Source: an uncultured Planctomycetaceae bacterium
Lineage (GTDB): Bacteria > Planctomycetota > Planctomycetia > Pirellulales > Pirellulaceae
Assembly: GCA_903863885.1 (NCBI GenBank)
Contig: CAIPEB010000582.1
Coordinates: 1 to 62,765 of the forward strand
Direction of reading: 5' to 3'
DNA: 62,765 bases
Shown here: positions 34,924 to 43,373 of the stretch, in pieces
Numbering within the stretch: the first letter of the stretch is position 1
Layout of the letters: each line of letters starts with the position of its first letter
Translations under genes and position numbers: made by a program
Notes under the pieces: model-generated
Seen by the model: the letters and a program-made list of their open reading frames with translations, nothing else
Told to the model about the DNA's origin: nothing
The model's database searches: none

Positions 34924-36362
34924 TTGAGTATCGTGCGGCGGGCCGCCTGAACTTCGTCGGGGCGACTGACCGGCGTCGTGTGCGGAGCCTCGTGCAGCAG
35001 GTCCGCCGGTTCCTCGGTGATGCGGAACAAGGCCTCGGCAAAAGCGTCGAGAGTCTCCTTGCTTTCCGTCTCGGTCGGCTCAATCATCACGGCTTCGGGC
35101 ACGGTCAGCGGGAAATAGACCGTCGGCGAGTGAAAGCCGTAGTCGAGCAGTCGCTTCGCCACATCCATGGCCGAAACTCCGCGTTCTTTCTTCAACGCTG
35201 CAGCCGACGCGACAAACTCGTGCATGCAGCGATCGCCCTGCGGCACCGGAAGAATGTGGCGCACGCGGCTCAGCAGGTAGTTCGCGTTCAGCAGGGCCAG
35301 TGCGGACGCTTCGCGCAGTCCCTCGGCGCCGTGGGTCAGCAGGTAGCAGTAGGCACGAACGAGCACTCCCACGTTGCCGAAGAAGGTGCGGACACGACCG
35401 ATCGACCTGGGTCGATCAAAGTCGAGGCTGTAGCGGTCGCCGTCTCGCCGCACGACGGGAACGGGCAGGTATTCGCCCAATGCCGCGGTCACGCAGATCG
35501 GCCCCGCACCGGGACCGCCGCCGCCGTGCGGACCGCTGAAAGTCTTGTGCGGATTGTAGTGCATCATGTCCGCGCCGAAGTCGCCCGGCCGCGTAATACC
35601 CAGGATCGCGTTCATGTTCGCACCGTCGAGGTAGATCAGACCTCCGCGAGCGTGAACGAGTTCCGCGATTTTCGCCACCTGCCCGTCGAAGATCCCCAGC
35701 GTGTTCGGGTTGGTGATCATGAATACGCCGATCTGGTCGTCGAGTTTCGCGCGCAGATCGTCGAGGTCCACGAGCCCGGCCGGCGTGCTCTTGACCGTCA
35801 CCGTATCGAAGCCCGCCATGCGGGCGCTGGCCGGATTTGTACCGTGGGCCGTATCCGGCGCAAGCACCTTGGTTCGACGCTCGCCCCGATCGCGGAAGCA
35901 TGCCGCCGCCACCATCAGCGCCGCCAATTCGCCGTGCGCTCCGGCCGCCGGCTGCAGCGACACGGCCGGCAGTCCGGAAATCTCGCCGAGCATGACCTGC
36001 AGTTCAAACAGCAGCTGCAGCAGTCCCTGAATCGTGGCATCCGGCTGACATGGATGGACGTCAATGATCCCCGGCAGGCTCGCCAGACGCTCGTTCCGCT
36101 TGGGATTGTGCTTCATCGTGCACGACCCCAGCGGGTAGAAATGCGTGTCCACCGACATGTTGAGCTGCGACAGATTCGTGAAATGCCGCACGATCTCCGG
36201 CTCGGCAACTTCCGGCAAGGGGGGCGGAGCGTCGGCCCGATGCTCGTCCCCGATCAGCTCTTTCACGTCGCGGCACGGCACGTCGCAATGGGGCAGATGA
36301 GCCGCTCGGCGTCCGGCTTTCGACAACTCGAAAATCAACTGACTGGCTCGTACGTTTCTCAT
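34908..36362 (-). CDS. gcvPB: Glycine dehydrogenase (decarboxylating) subunit 2
   Basis: PLP-binding half of the two-subunit P protein, which decarboxylates glycine and passes the aminomethyl group to GcvH. The 484-residue protein has the PLP-lysine segment MHYNPHKTFSGPHGGGGPG, plus GAHGELAALM and TNPNTLGIFD typical of subunit 2. The ATG at 36362 is used; a TTG four codons upstream is possible. It sits between gcvPA and lipM. Confidence 0.96.
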   Translation of the reverse strand: MRNVRASQLIFELSKAGRRAAHLPHCDVPCRDVKELIGDEHRADAPPPLPEVAEPEIVRHFTNLSQLNMSVDTHFYPLGSCTMKHNPKRNERLASLPGIIDVHPCQPDATIQGLLQLLFELQVMLGEISGLPAVSLQPAAGAHGELAALMVAAACFRDRGERRTKVLAPDTAHGTNPASARMAGFDTVTVKSTPAGLVDLDDLRAKLDDQIGVFMITNPNTLGIFDGQVAKIAELVHARGGLIYLDGANMNAILGITRPGDFGADMMHYNPHKTFSGPHGGGGPGAGPICVTAALGEYLPVPVVRRDGDRYSLDFDRPRSIGRVRTFFGNVGVLVRAYCYLLTHGAEGLREASALALLNANYLLSRVRHILPVPQGDRCMHEFVASAAALKKERGVSAMDVAKRLLDYGFHSPTVYFPLTVPEAVMIEPTETESKETLDAFAEALFRITEEPADLLHEAPHTTPVSRPDEVQAARRTILKWTPC

Positions 36363-36468
36363 CGCGATCGACAATCTTCTCTGGGGAAATGAAACGCTTC
36401 CCGTGAACTCAAATGGCCCCGGTCCGGCCGGCCGAGGGCCCCGTCAAGCCGAGTCGCCGGCAACTGAC

Positions 36469-37824
36469 TCATGCGGTCGGCCTGCGTCCGAGCAGGCAGT
36501 CGCTCCAGCGGTCGATTTCGTCCTTGGTCCTTTTCTCCGTCACGGCAACGAGCAGGCAGTCGTCCAGATCGGGATACCAGCGGCCCAGCGGCAACCCCGC
36601 GAGAATCCCCGCTCGAACCGCCTCGTCCAGGGCTTCGCGCACTTTGCACTGCCGGTCGCGCACCACGAATTCCTTGAACGTCGGCAGGCCGAAAGCCGAC
36701 TTCCAGCGTTCGCCGCCAGTCACTCGTTCCAGCGCATAGCGGGACTTTCTGAGACACAGTTCAGCCGTTTCACGCAGCCCCTGCGGTCCCATCGCGGTCA
36801 GATAAATGGCCGCCCGCAAGGCAAACAATCCCTGGTTGGTGCAGATGTTGCTGGTCGCCTTTTCCCGGCGGATGTGCTGTTCGCGCGTCTGCAGCGTCAG
36901 GACCCAGCACCGCTTGCCCCGACGATCGACCGTCTGGCCCGCAATCCGCCCCGGCATGCGGCGCAGAAACGGTTCGCGGCAGGCCATGATCCCCAGATAC
37001 GGTCCGCCGAACGACATGGGCGTTCCCAGCGACTGCCCCTCGGCCACCACGACATCCACGCCCAGATCGCCAGGCCTTTTAAGCAGACCGAGGCTGACCG
37101 GGTCCACGGCCAGCACCAACAGCGCGCCGCGGTCATGTGCGATCTTGGCGATGGCCTCGACCTGCTCAAGACATCCGAAAAAATTGGGCTGCTGCAACAA
37201 CACGCACGCGGTCTGATCGTCGACGGCCGCTGCAAGATCCTCGAGCGAAACGACGCCGGCAGTCGCAGGAACGGTGACCAGTTCGGCATCCAGATGCGCG
37301 AAGTAAGTGCCGATGACCTGCCGGTATTCAGGATGCACGCTCGCCACGGTGACGACTTTCCGCGAACGCTTCGTCACACTCATGCTCAGCAGCACGGCCT
37401 CGACCGCAGCGGTCCCTCCGTCGTAGAGACTCGCGTTCGATACGTCCATTCCCGTCAGCTGGCAGATCAGCGTCTGGTACTCGAACATCACCTGCAGATT
37501 GCCCTGGCTGACCTCGGGCTGGTAAGGCGTATAAGAGGTGTAGAATTCGCCGCGGGATGCCAGGGCATCGACCACGGCGGGCACGAAGTGGTCGTAACTG
37601 CCTCCCCCGAGAAAGCAGACCGCGCTGCCCGCTCCGATGTTCTTCCGCGCCAGATTTTCGAGGTGCTGCGTCAGTTCGAGTTCGCCCCTGGCCGGAGGCA
37701 GATCCAGCGGGCGCTGCAGCCGGATCTCGGGCGGGATCTGCTCGATCAGATCATCCAGCGAATTCGCGCCTACCGCTTCGAGCATGATCCGCTGGTCTTC
37801 GGACGTGTGGAAAGTGTAACCCAT
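36469..37824 (-). CDS. gcvPA: Glycine dehydrogenase (decarboxylating) subunit 1
   Basis: First half of the split P protein. The 451-residue protein opens MGYTFHTSEDQRIMLEAVG, contains FLGGGSYDHFVPAVVDAL, the segment FYTSYTPYQPEVSQGNLQVM characteristic of this subunit, and SNICTNQGLFALRAAIYL. It pairs with gcvPB, 106 bases downstream. It is 154 bases after gcvH, with a stem-loop in between. Confidence 0.96.
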   Translation of the reverse strand: MGYTFHTSEDQRIMLEAVGANSLDDLIEQIPPEIRLQRPLDLPPARGELELTQHLENLARKNIGAGSAVCFLGGGSYDHFVPAVVDALASRGEFYTSYTPYQPEVSQGNLQVMFEYQTLICQLTGMDVSNASLYDGGTAAVEAVLLSMSVTKRSRKVVTVASVHPEYRQVIGTYFAHLDAELVTVPATAGVVSLEDLAAAVDDQTACVLLQQPNFFGCLEQVEAIAKIAHDRGALLVLAVDPVSLGLLKRPGDLGVDVVVAEGQSLGTPMSFGGPYLGIMACREPFLRRMPGRIAGQTVDRRGKRCWVLTLQTREQHIRREKATSNICTNQGLFALRAAIYLTAMGPQGLRETAELCLRKSRYALERVTGGERWKSAFGLPTFKEFVVRDRQCKVREALDEAVRAGILAGLPLGRWYPDLDDCLLVAVTEKRTKDEIDRWSDCLLGRRPTA

Positions 37825-37873
37825 CGGGCCTCAATGTCCGTAAGAAATGCCGAAAACGCACCAAAGGTACCGC

Positions 37874-37892
37874 GGCGGAGAGAACCTCCGCC
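37874..37892 (-). other. GC-rich stem-loop between gcvH and gcvPA
   Basis: GGCGGAG and CTCCGCC form a perfect 7-bp stem with a 5-base loop inside the 154-base gap. No T tract follows directly. It may adjust relative expression or protect RNA ends within the operon; no proof. Confidence 0.5.
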
Positions 37893-37978
37893 CTTGCCTG
37901 AAATAACTTACCGGACAGCGGATAAGTAACCGCTGACCGGTGACTGCCACTCAGTGATCATTGCCCGGCGGACGCGGC

Positions 37979-38380
37979 TCAATGAGCCTCGTCGGCACAC
38001 TGCTTCTGGTAGGCCGCGAAGTTCATGAGTTTGGCGAGCGACTGTTCGTCGGAAAGCCGCACGCGAACCAGCCATCCTGCGCCGTAGGGATCCTGGCCCA
38101 GCGTTTCGAGTCGGTCGGGCAACTCGCTGTTGACCGCCACGACCTCGCCGTCCACGGGACTGTAAAGCGGGCTGACCGCCTTGACCGATTCAACTTCGCC
38201 GAACTCGCCGCCCGTTGTCACCTGGCTGCCGACTTCAGGAAGCTCCATATAGACAAGGTCCGTAAGCTGTTCGATCGCAAACGCGGTGATTCCCACCGTA
38301 GCAACCTTCGCCCCGTCCACCTGTTCCACGCAGACCCATTCGTGCGTTTCGCTGTAGAGCAGTTCCTCGGGTTTTCCCAT
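37979..38380 (-). CDS. gcvH: Glycine cleavage system H protein
   Basis: Lipoyl carrier that shuttles the aminomethyl group between P, T and L proteins. The 133-residue product from the ATG at 38380 starts MGKPEELLYSETHEWV. The lipoyl-lysine lies in GEVESVKAVSPLYSPVDG, the family motif. The long upstream frame is antisense-like and excluded. It lies 22 bases after gcvT. Confidence 0.97.
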   Translation of the reverse strand: MGKPEELLYSETHEWVCVEQVDGAKVATVGITAFAIEQLTDLVYMELPEVGSQVTTGGEFGEVESVKAVSPLYSPVDGEVVAVNSELPDRLETLGQDPYGAGWLVRVRLSDEQSLAKLMNFAAYQKQCADEAH

Positions 38381-38402
38381 GACGATCCTCGCGATGAGTA
38401 TT

Positions 38403-39533
38403 TCAGGAATTGCCGCCCGGCGCCGGCCGGACATAGAACGGCAGTTGCACCACGCAGGCCGGCTCTTTGCGTCCGCGAATGTCCACGAGCAATTCGGTTC
38501 CCAAGCCGGACGCCGCCGCGTCAACGTAAGCCATCGCAATCGGAACGTCCAGCGTCGGGGAAAAAGTCCCGCTCGTGACTTCGCCAACCGCCTGCTCGCC
38601 GGCAAACACCCGGCAGTGCTGCCGCGGAACCCGCTTGCCGGCCATCTTCAAACCGATGCGAACTTGCCCGGACGGCGACGCCTTTGCCGCGCGAATCGCG
38701 GCGGATCCGATGAATTCGCGGCCTTCCAGGTTCACTGCGAATGCCAACCCCGCCTGGAGCGGTTCGATCGTCTCGCTCAGTTCATGCCCGTACAACGGCA
38801 TGGCCGCCTCGAGCCGCAGCGTATCCCGCGCCCCGAGGCCGACGGCCTGAGCGCCTCGCGACTCGCCTTGCGACAGAATCGCCTCCCAGACCTGCAGCCC
38901 GACTGCACGTGCGACAATCAACTCGCAGCCATCCTCGCCCGTGTAGCCGGTGCGACTGGCCACGCACGGATGCCCGCAGACCGTCGTAACCAGCCCGCTG
39001 TAATATCCCAATCGAGAAAGATCCGCGCCGGCCAGGGCAGCCATAGTCGCCAGCGCCGCGGGCCCCTGCACGGCAATCATCGCGGTATCGAGCGACTCGT
39101 CCTCGAACTCGACGTCGTCCGCTGCGGTGACGTGCGACCGAATCCAGGCCACGATCTTCTCGCGGTTCCCGGCATTCACCACCATCTGATGGAATGACCG
39201 GCCTTGGACATCGGTCAGGTGGTACACCAGCACGTCGTCGAGAATACCGCCTTTTTCATTGGTCATCAGCCCGTAACGTATCTTGCCCGGGCGCAGATCG
39301 GTGACTCGGCGAGTCACCATGCGGTCAAGAAAAGCCGCTGCCCCGGGACCGCGAAACCGCAGCCGTCCCATATGCGAGATGTCGAACAGACCGACGCCCC
39401 GCCGTGTCGCCTGATGTTCCTCGACAATCGACGTGTACTGCACGGGCATCGACCAGCCCGCAAAGTCCACCATGCGGCCTCGATGCGCCACGTGCCAATC
39501 GTGAAGCGGGGTTTGATTTAGCGGGCCTGACAT
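38403..39533 (-). CDS. gcvT: Aminomethyltransferase (glycine cleavage T protein)
   Basis: Transfers the one-carbon unit from the H protein to tetrahydrofolate, releasing ammonia. The 376-residue protein from the ATG at 39533 has LHDWHVAHRGRMVDFAGWSM, then GLFDISHMGRLRFRGPGA and the C-terminal SGTFSPTLDVPIAMAYVD. It is the first gene of the gcv unit; a TACAAT -10 box lies 40 bases upstream. Motifs are intact. Confidence 0.96.
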   Translation of the reverse strand: MSGPLNQTPLHDWHVAHRGRMVDFAGWSMPVQYTSIVEEHQATRRGVGLFDISHMGRLRFRGPGAAAFLDRMVTRRVTDLRPGKIRYGLMTNEKGGILDDVLVYHLTDVQGRSFHQMVVNAGNREKIVAWIRSHVTAADDVEFEDESLDTAMIAVQGPAALATMAALAGADLSRLGYYSGLVTTVCGHPCVASRTGYTGEDGCELIVARAVGLQVWEAILSQGESRGAQAVGLGARDTLRLEAAMPLYGHELSETIEPLQAGLAFAVNLEGREFIGSAAIRAAKASPSGQVRIGLKMAGKRVPRQHCRVFAGEQAVGEVTSGTFSPTLDVPIAMAYVDAAASGLGTELLVDIRGRKEPACVVQLPFYVRPAPGGNS

Positions 39534-39572
39534 GATGCGATTCCGCCTGGGACCGAGAACGAACCTCGCAGC

Positions 39573-39578
39573 ATTGTA
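39573..39578 (-). promoter_or_regulatory. Candidate -10 box for the gcv operon
   Basis: TACAAT, one base from consensus, lies 40 bases before the gcvT start. The -35 region at 17-18 bases upstream (CTTTCC) is weak. The whole gap from RNase R to gcvT is only about 160 bases, which leaves little room for a tandem glycine riboswitch; none was seen. Confidence 0.4.
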
Positions 39579-39609
39579 ACCGATCACGGGGCGCCGGAAA
39601 GTGCCACGC

Positions 39610-39642
39610 ACGCGGCCGTTTTTCCCTCAAATCCGGCCGCGT
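39610..39642 (-). other. Perfect 9-bp inverted repeat after the RNase R gene
   Basis: ACGCGGCCG and CGGCCGCGT flank a 15-base loop, 54 bases after the RNase R stop. The stem is strong but no T tract follows on the minus strand. It may protect the 3' end or act as a non-canonical terminator. Confidence 0.5.
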
Positions 39643-39695
39643 TTCGCGTCGCCGGTTGCGCCGGGAGTTGCGTCGCTCCGACGGCCTGCGCGAAC

Positions 39696-41972
39696 TCAGG
39701 AACCGCGCCGTCGTCTCTTTCCCGGTTTGCCCGTTTTCGGCCTGGCAACGCGTGTCCGCGGACGATCGGGCTGCGGAGGTCGCTTGGCCTTCGCCCCCGC
39801 CGGCTTGCGCGAGATCAGGCGGAAATCCAACTCGCGCCGATCGACATCGACGTGGGCCACTTCGACGCGGACCGTATCGCCGAGCCGGTACGAATTCCCT
39901 TCGCGGTAGCCCGTCAGACTGTGCGTCCGCTGGTCGTAGTGATAATAGTCGTCGGTCAGCGAGTTGACGTGGATCAGTCCTTCCGCGGGCAGCTCGAGTC
40001 CCTGCGCGAACACACCGAATCGCTCGACGCCCGTGATTACCGCATCGAGTTTCTTGCCGATGTGCTTGCTCAGCAGGCTCAGCAGTTTCACCTTGGTCAG
40101 TTCGCGTTCGGCTTTCTCGGCCCTCTGCTCCCGCTCGGAACAATGTTCGCCCAGCAGCAGCATCGCGTCGAAATTCGATGCGGGCCTCTGGTTTTTCACC
40201 AGGGCATCCACGAGCCGGTGAATGACCAGATCGGGATAGCGCCGGATGGGCGAAGTGAAATGGCAATAATGTTCGCTGTGAAGCGCGTAATGGATCTCCG
40301 GCTCCGGGCTGTAAACGGCCTTCTGCATGCTTTTCAGCACCGCGAAATTGACCGCTCGCTCCTGCGGCTTGCCGGCCACTTCGGCGATAATCCGCTTGAT
40401 CTCGAAGCGGCTTTCAAGAGTCTCGCACGGAATGTCCAGTTCCCGCACGAACTCCGTGAGCGCCTTCAGCTTCCTGGGATCGGGCCGCTGGTGAATCCGG
40501 CGGAGACAGGCAACTTCCTTGTCGTGCAGCAAACGTGCGACAGCCTGATTCGCGGCGAGCATGAACTCTTCGATGATCTGATGGCTCTCGGTGTTCTCCA
40601 CCAGATGCGCGCCTTTGACCTCGCCCTGTTTGTTCAGGTCGATTTTCACTTCGGGCAGAGTCAGTTCAATCGCGCCGCGTTCCAACCGCCGGCGGCGCAG
40701 CGTCATTGCCAATTCGTGCATCCGTTCCAGCAACTCAAAGACCGACGGCTCCAGTTTGTCCCGCCACGCCTGGCGGTCGGCCAGAAAGCTGTCCACTTCC
40801 TCGTAGGTGAAGCGGCGCGAACTGCGAATCACGCTGTTATGAACCTCGCAACCGATGAAGACTCCTTCCGCGTCGTACTCCATCTCGGCGGTTCTGGTCA
40901 GACGCACCCGCTCGGGCTGAAGGCTCGCCAGATGATTGGAAATCGTCTCGGGCAACATCGGGATCACGCGGTCCGGCAGGTAGACGCTCGTGCCCCGCTC
41001 GCGGGCTTCGACATCCAGCGGCGTTCCGGGCGGAACGAAATGAGCCACGTCCGCGATATGCACCGCGAGACTCCAGTGGCCGTTTTCCAGTTTCACCAGC
41101 GAGATGGCGTCATCGAAATCCCGGGCATCCACCGGATCGATCGTGATGACCGCCTGACTCGTGAAGTCGCGCCGACCCTCGGGAACCGTTTCCTCGAATC
41201 GATCCGCAAGGTCGCGAGCCTGCTGCTGAACGTCCTCCGGAAAGTCGCCGGGCAGATCGAACTCGCGAATGATCGACAGCGTGTCCACGCCCGGCTGTCC
41301 GCGCGCGCCGAGCACTTCCACGATGACTCCTTCGCCATCGTGAAAGGGCGACGGGAATCTGACGATTTCTACGACGACCTTGTCGCCCGGCGCCGCGTTC
41401 TTGGCCCCCGGGTCGCCGACGAGAATCCGCTGCGCAAAGACCCGGCCGTCGACCTGCACCCACCCGTTGCCGCCGCTTTCGGAATACACACCCACGAACC
41501 GGTGCGATTCGCGCTCGAGGATTTCCACGACTTCGCCCCGCAAGCGAGCATCGCCGGGGCCGCCGTGTTTCTTGATGCGGACGGCGACCAGGTCTCCGTC
41601 CGCCGCATCGCGGCACTTGTCGGCCGGAATGTAGATGTCATTCCGCCTGTCGCCAGGCTTGGTGCCGCGAGGCGACACAAAGCCGTTTCCGGCCGACGTG
41701 CGGCGGAAGACCCCGGTCAGCGCCGGCTTGGGCTTGGGCTTGCGCGCCTCGACTGCCGCAACCGGCTTCACGCAGTGCTTGGCTCCGTACGAGAGTTTGC
41801 CCTGCTTGACCAGCCGCTTGACGACTTTCTTCACCGTGTCGTGCTGATCCTTGCCGACCCCGAGCTTCTTGGCCAGAACACGAGGTTTCACCGGCTGGTA
41901 ACGAGGCTGATTGACAATGGCCAGCAGTTGTTCGGCCAGTCCTTCCGCGCCTTCGGGCAATTCCTTGGTCAT
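39696..41972 (-). CDS. rnr: Ribonuclease R
   Basis: Processive 3'-5' exoribonuclease of the RNase II family. The 758-residue protein has an N-terminal helical winged-helix-like region, cold-shock domains, the RNB catalytic domain (IDPVDARDFDDAISL with the metal-binding Asp cluster, and SPIRRYPDLVIHRLV) and a C-terminal S1 domain (about 650-720, LDAVITGVERFGVFAQGLEL). A Lys/Arg-rich tail follows, as in RNase R but not RNase II. It is a single gene in its own right; the gcv unit follows 160 bases later. Confidence 0.95.
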   Translation of the reverse strand: MTKELPEGAEGLAEQLLAIVNQPRYQPVKPRVLAKKLGVGKDQHDTVKKVVKRLVKQGKLSYGAKHCVKPVAAVEARKPKPKPALTGVFRRTSAGNGFVSPRGTKPGDRRNDIYIPADKCRDAADGDLVAVRIKKHGGPGDARLRGEVVEILERESHRFVGVYSESGGNGWVQVDGRVFAQRILVGDPGAKNAAPGDKVVVEIVRFPSPFHDGEGVIVEVLGARGQPGVDTLSIIREFDLPGDFPEDVQQQARDLADRFEETVPEGRRDFTSQAVITIDPVDARDFDDAISLVKLENGHWSLAVHIADVAHFVPPGTPLDVEARERGTSVYLPDRVIPMLPETISNHLASLQPERVRLTRTAEMEYDAEGVFIGCEVHNSVIRSSRRFTYEEVDSFLADRQAWRDKLEPSVFELLERMHELAMTLRRRRLERGAIELTLPEVKIDLNKQGEVKGAHLVENTESHQIIEEFMLAANQAVARLLHDKEVACLRRIHQRPDPRKLKALTEFVRELDIPCETLESRFEIKRIIAEVAGKPQERAVNFAVLKSMQKAVYSPEPEIHYALHSEHYCHFTSPIRRYPDLVIHRLVDALVKNQRPASNFDAMLLLGEHCSEREQRAEKAERELTKVKLLSLLSKHIGKKLDAVITGVERFGVFAQGLELPAEGLIHVNSLTDDYYHYDQRTHSLTGYREGNSYRLGDTVRVEVAHVDVDRRELDFRLISRKPAGAKAKRPPQPDRPRTRVARPKTGKPGKRRRRGS

Positions 41973-42106
41973 GACGGTTTTCTCCCGTGCACGGAATCGT
42001 GCAAAAACAGCGGCCAGACAAGCGCCGCAAACGACAACTGCCGCGGCGTATCAGATCTTCGCTATCGCAACACATCGGCCGCGCGAAACGCGCAGCACCC
42101 AACGCC

Positions 42107-42125
42107 AAAAATCCGCCCGGCGCGG
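42107..42125 (-). terminator. Weak intrinsic terminator candidate after the YhaM-like gene
   Basis: On the minus strand a 4-bp GC stem (CCGC/GCGG) with a 5-base loop is followed by ATTTTT, about 20 bases after the stop of the HD-domain gene and before RNase R. The stem is short, so termination would be partial. Confidence 0.35.
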
Positions 42126-42143
42126 CGTCCGTTCCCGCGCGAG

Positions 42144-43136
42144 TTACTTGCCGCTGCGACCGGCGGGGCCGCGCGACGGGTTCTTGAGGAACTTGCGCTG
42201 AAAGTCGGCCTGGAACGGCGTCCAGTTGCTGTCCGTATTCGCGTCTTCCCGAATCATCTGGCTGATCGAGTGCATCTTCGCGTCGAGATTGTCGAGAAAA
42301 TGCAGCGCGACCGCCTCCAGAGTCATCGGCAGTCTCGGGCTGCCGAACTCGTACTGGCCATGGTGGCTCACGATGAGGTGCTTCAGCCGCAGCGCCAGTT
42401 CCTCGGGTAGCGTCTCGCCGGAGAGCCGCTCGACCTCGCGCAGCTTTTCGTCAAGCATCGAAATGGCCAGGACCACGTGGCCGAGCAGCTGGCCCGCATC
42501 GCTGTAGGCCAATTCGCGTTCGTAGACCAATTCCTCGATTTTGCCGACATCGTGCAGGAACGCGCCCATCAGCAGCATGTCGCGATCCAGCTCCCGATAA
42601 CAGGGAGCGACGACGAGGGCGAGTTCCATCAGACTGACGACGTGCTCCAGCAGCCCGCCGCGGTAGGCATGATGCTTCTTCACCCCCGCGGGCGCGGTCG
42701 CCATGCGGGTCATGAACGATTCGTCCATGAGGAAACACTCGGCCAGGTTGCGCAGATGAAGATTCTGCATCGACCGCAGCATTTCGCTCAGCCGCACAGA
42801 AAGCCGGTCGACGTCCGAGGACTTCAATGTCAGGAAATCGGACTCGTCCACCTTGCTCGGGTCTTCGCTCTCGATCTGGCTGATGATCAGCTGCATCGAG
42901 CCGTTGTAGAACTGCGTCGTGCCCCGGACCCGCAGATAGTCGCCGTTGTCGAAACTCGCATACAGGTGCTCGTTCGCGTTCCAGAACATGCCCGTCAACG
43001 AGCCGGTGCGATCCGCCAGGCGGAGTTGCAGATAGAGGTTGCCGTTCCGGTTGGTTCGCAGTTGCTTGTCCGCGGCGAGAAATACCTCGTCGACGGATTC
43101 GTGTTCGCCAAACTGACTGATGAAACGGCGCGGCAT
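42144..43136 (-). CDS. YhaM-like 3'-5' exoribonuclease (OB-fold plus HD domain)
   Basis: A 330-residue protein with an N-terminal OB-fold nucleic-acid-binding domain (about 15-105, NLYLQLRLADRTGSLTG) and a C-terminal HD domain (about 150-300) with GGLLEHVVSLM, LLMGAFLHDVGKIEEL (His-Asp metal pair) and VSHHGQYEFGSPRLPMTLEA. This order matches YhaM of Firmicutes, a nuclease acting on RNA or ssDNA. It lies upstream of RNase R on the same strand, so two 3'-5' exonucleases are adjacent. Confidence 0.87.
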   Translation of the reverse strand: MPRRFISQFGEHESVDEVFLAADKQLRTNRNGNLYLQLRLADRTGSLTGMFWNANEHLYASFDNGDYLRVRGTTQFYNGSMQLIISQIESEDPSKVDESDFLTLKSSDVDRLSVRLSEMLRSMQNLHLRNLAECFLMDESFMTRMATAPAGVKKHHAYRGGLLEHVVSLMELALVVAPCYRELDRDMLLMGAFLHDVGKIEELVYERELAYSDAGQLLGHVVLAISMLDEKLREVERLSGETLPEELALRLKHLIVSHHGQYEFGSPRLPMTLEAVALHFLDNLDAKMHSISQMIREDANTDSNWTPFQADFQRKFLKNPSRGPAGRSGK

Positions 43137-43373
43137 GACAGGACTTTCGTGCTCGAGGCAGACGGGGGCAAACAGGGGATTCTAGGAGGCAGCCCTCTCG
43201 TGTGCAAGTCGCGCCGAGTCAGGCCGTTGCGCGGCAGGCCGCCATACCCTCGCGGCCTTGCGATCCCCTCGTCCATACCTTTCTTTGCACGAAATGCACG
43301 CTAAAATTCGGCCGCATGGCCACGTGCCCGCGTGTGCCGCGAAGGCAACCCCTGGACGTCGATGAGGACTCGC

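Noticed and set aside
39534-39695. A glycine riboswitch before gcvT
   Set aside because: The gap is only about 160 bases, taken up by a hairpin and a -10 box, and no tandem-aptamer core motifs were seen.
39852-42410. An 852-codon open frame antisense to RNase R, and other long antisense frames (for example 4.3-kb scale frames opposite infB, proS and the TPR gene)
   Set aside because: Their products are Arg/His/Gln-rich without family motifs, and they mirror real genes on the other strand. Long antisense frames are expected at this GC content and codon usage.
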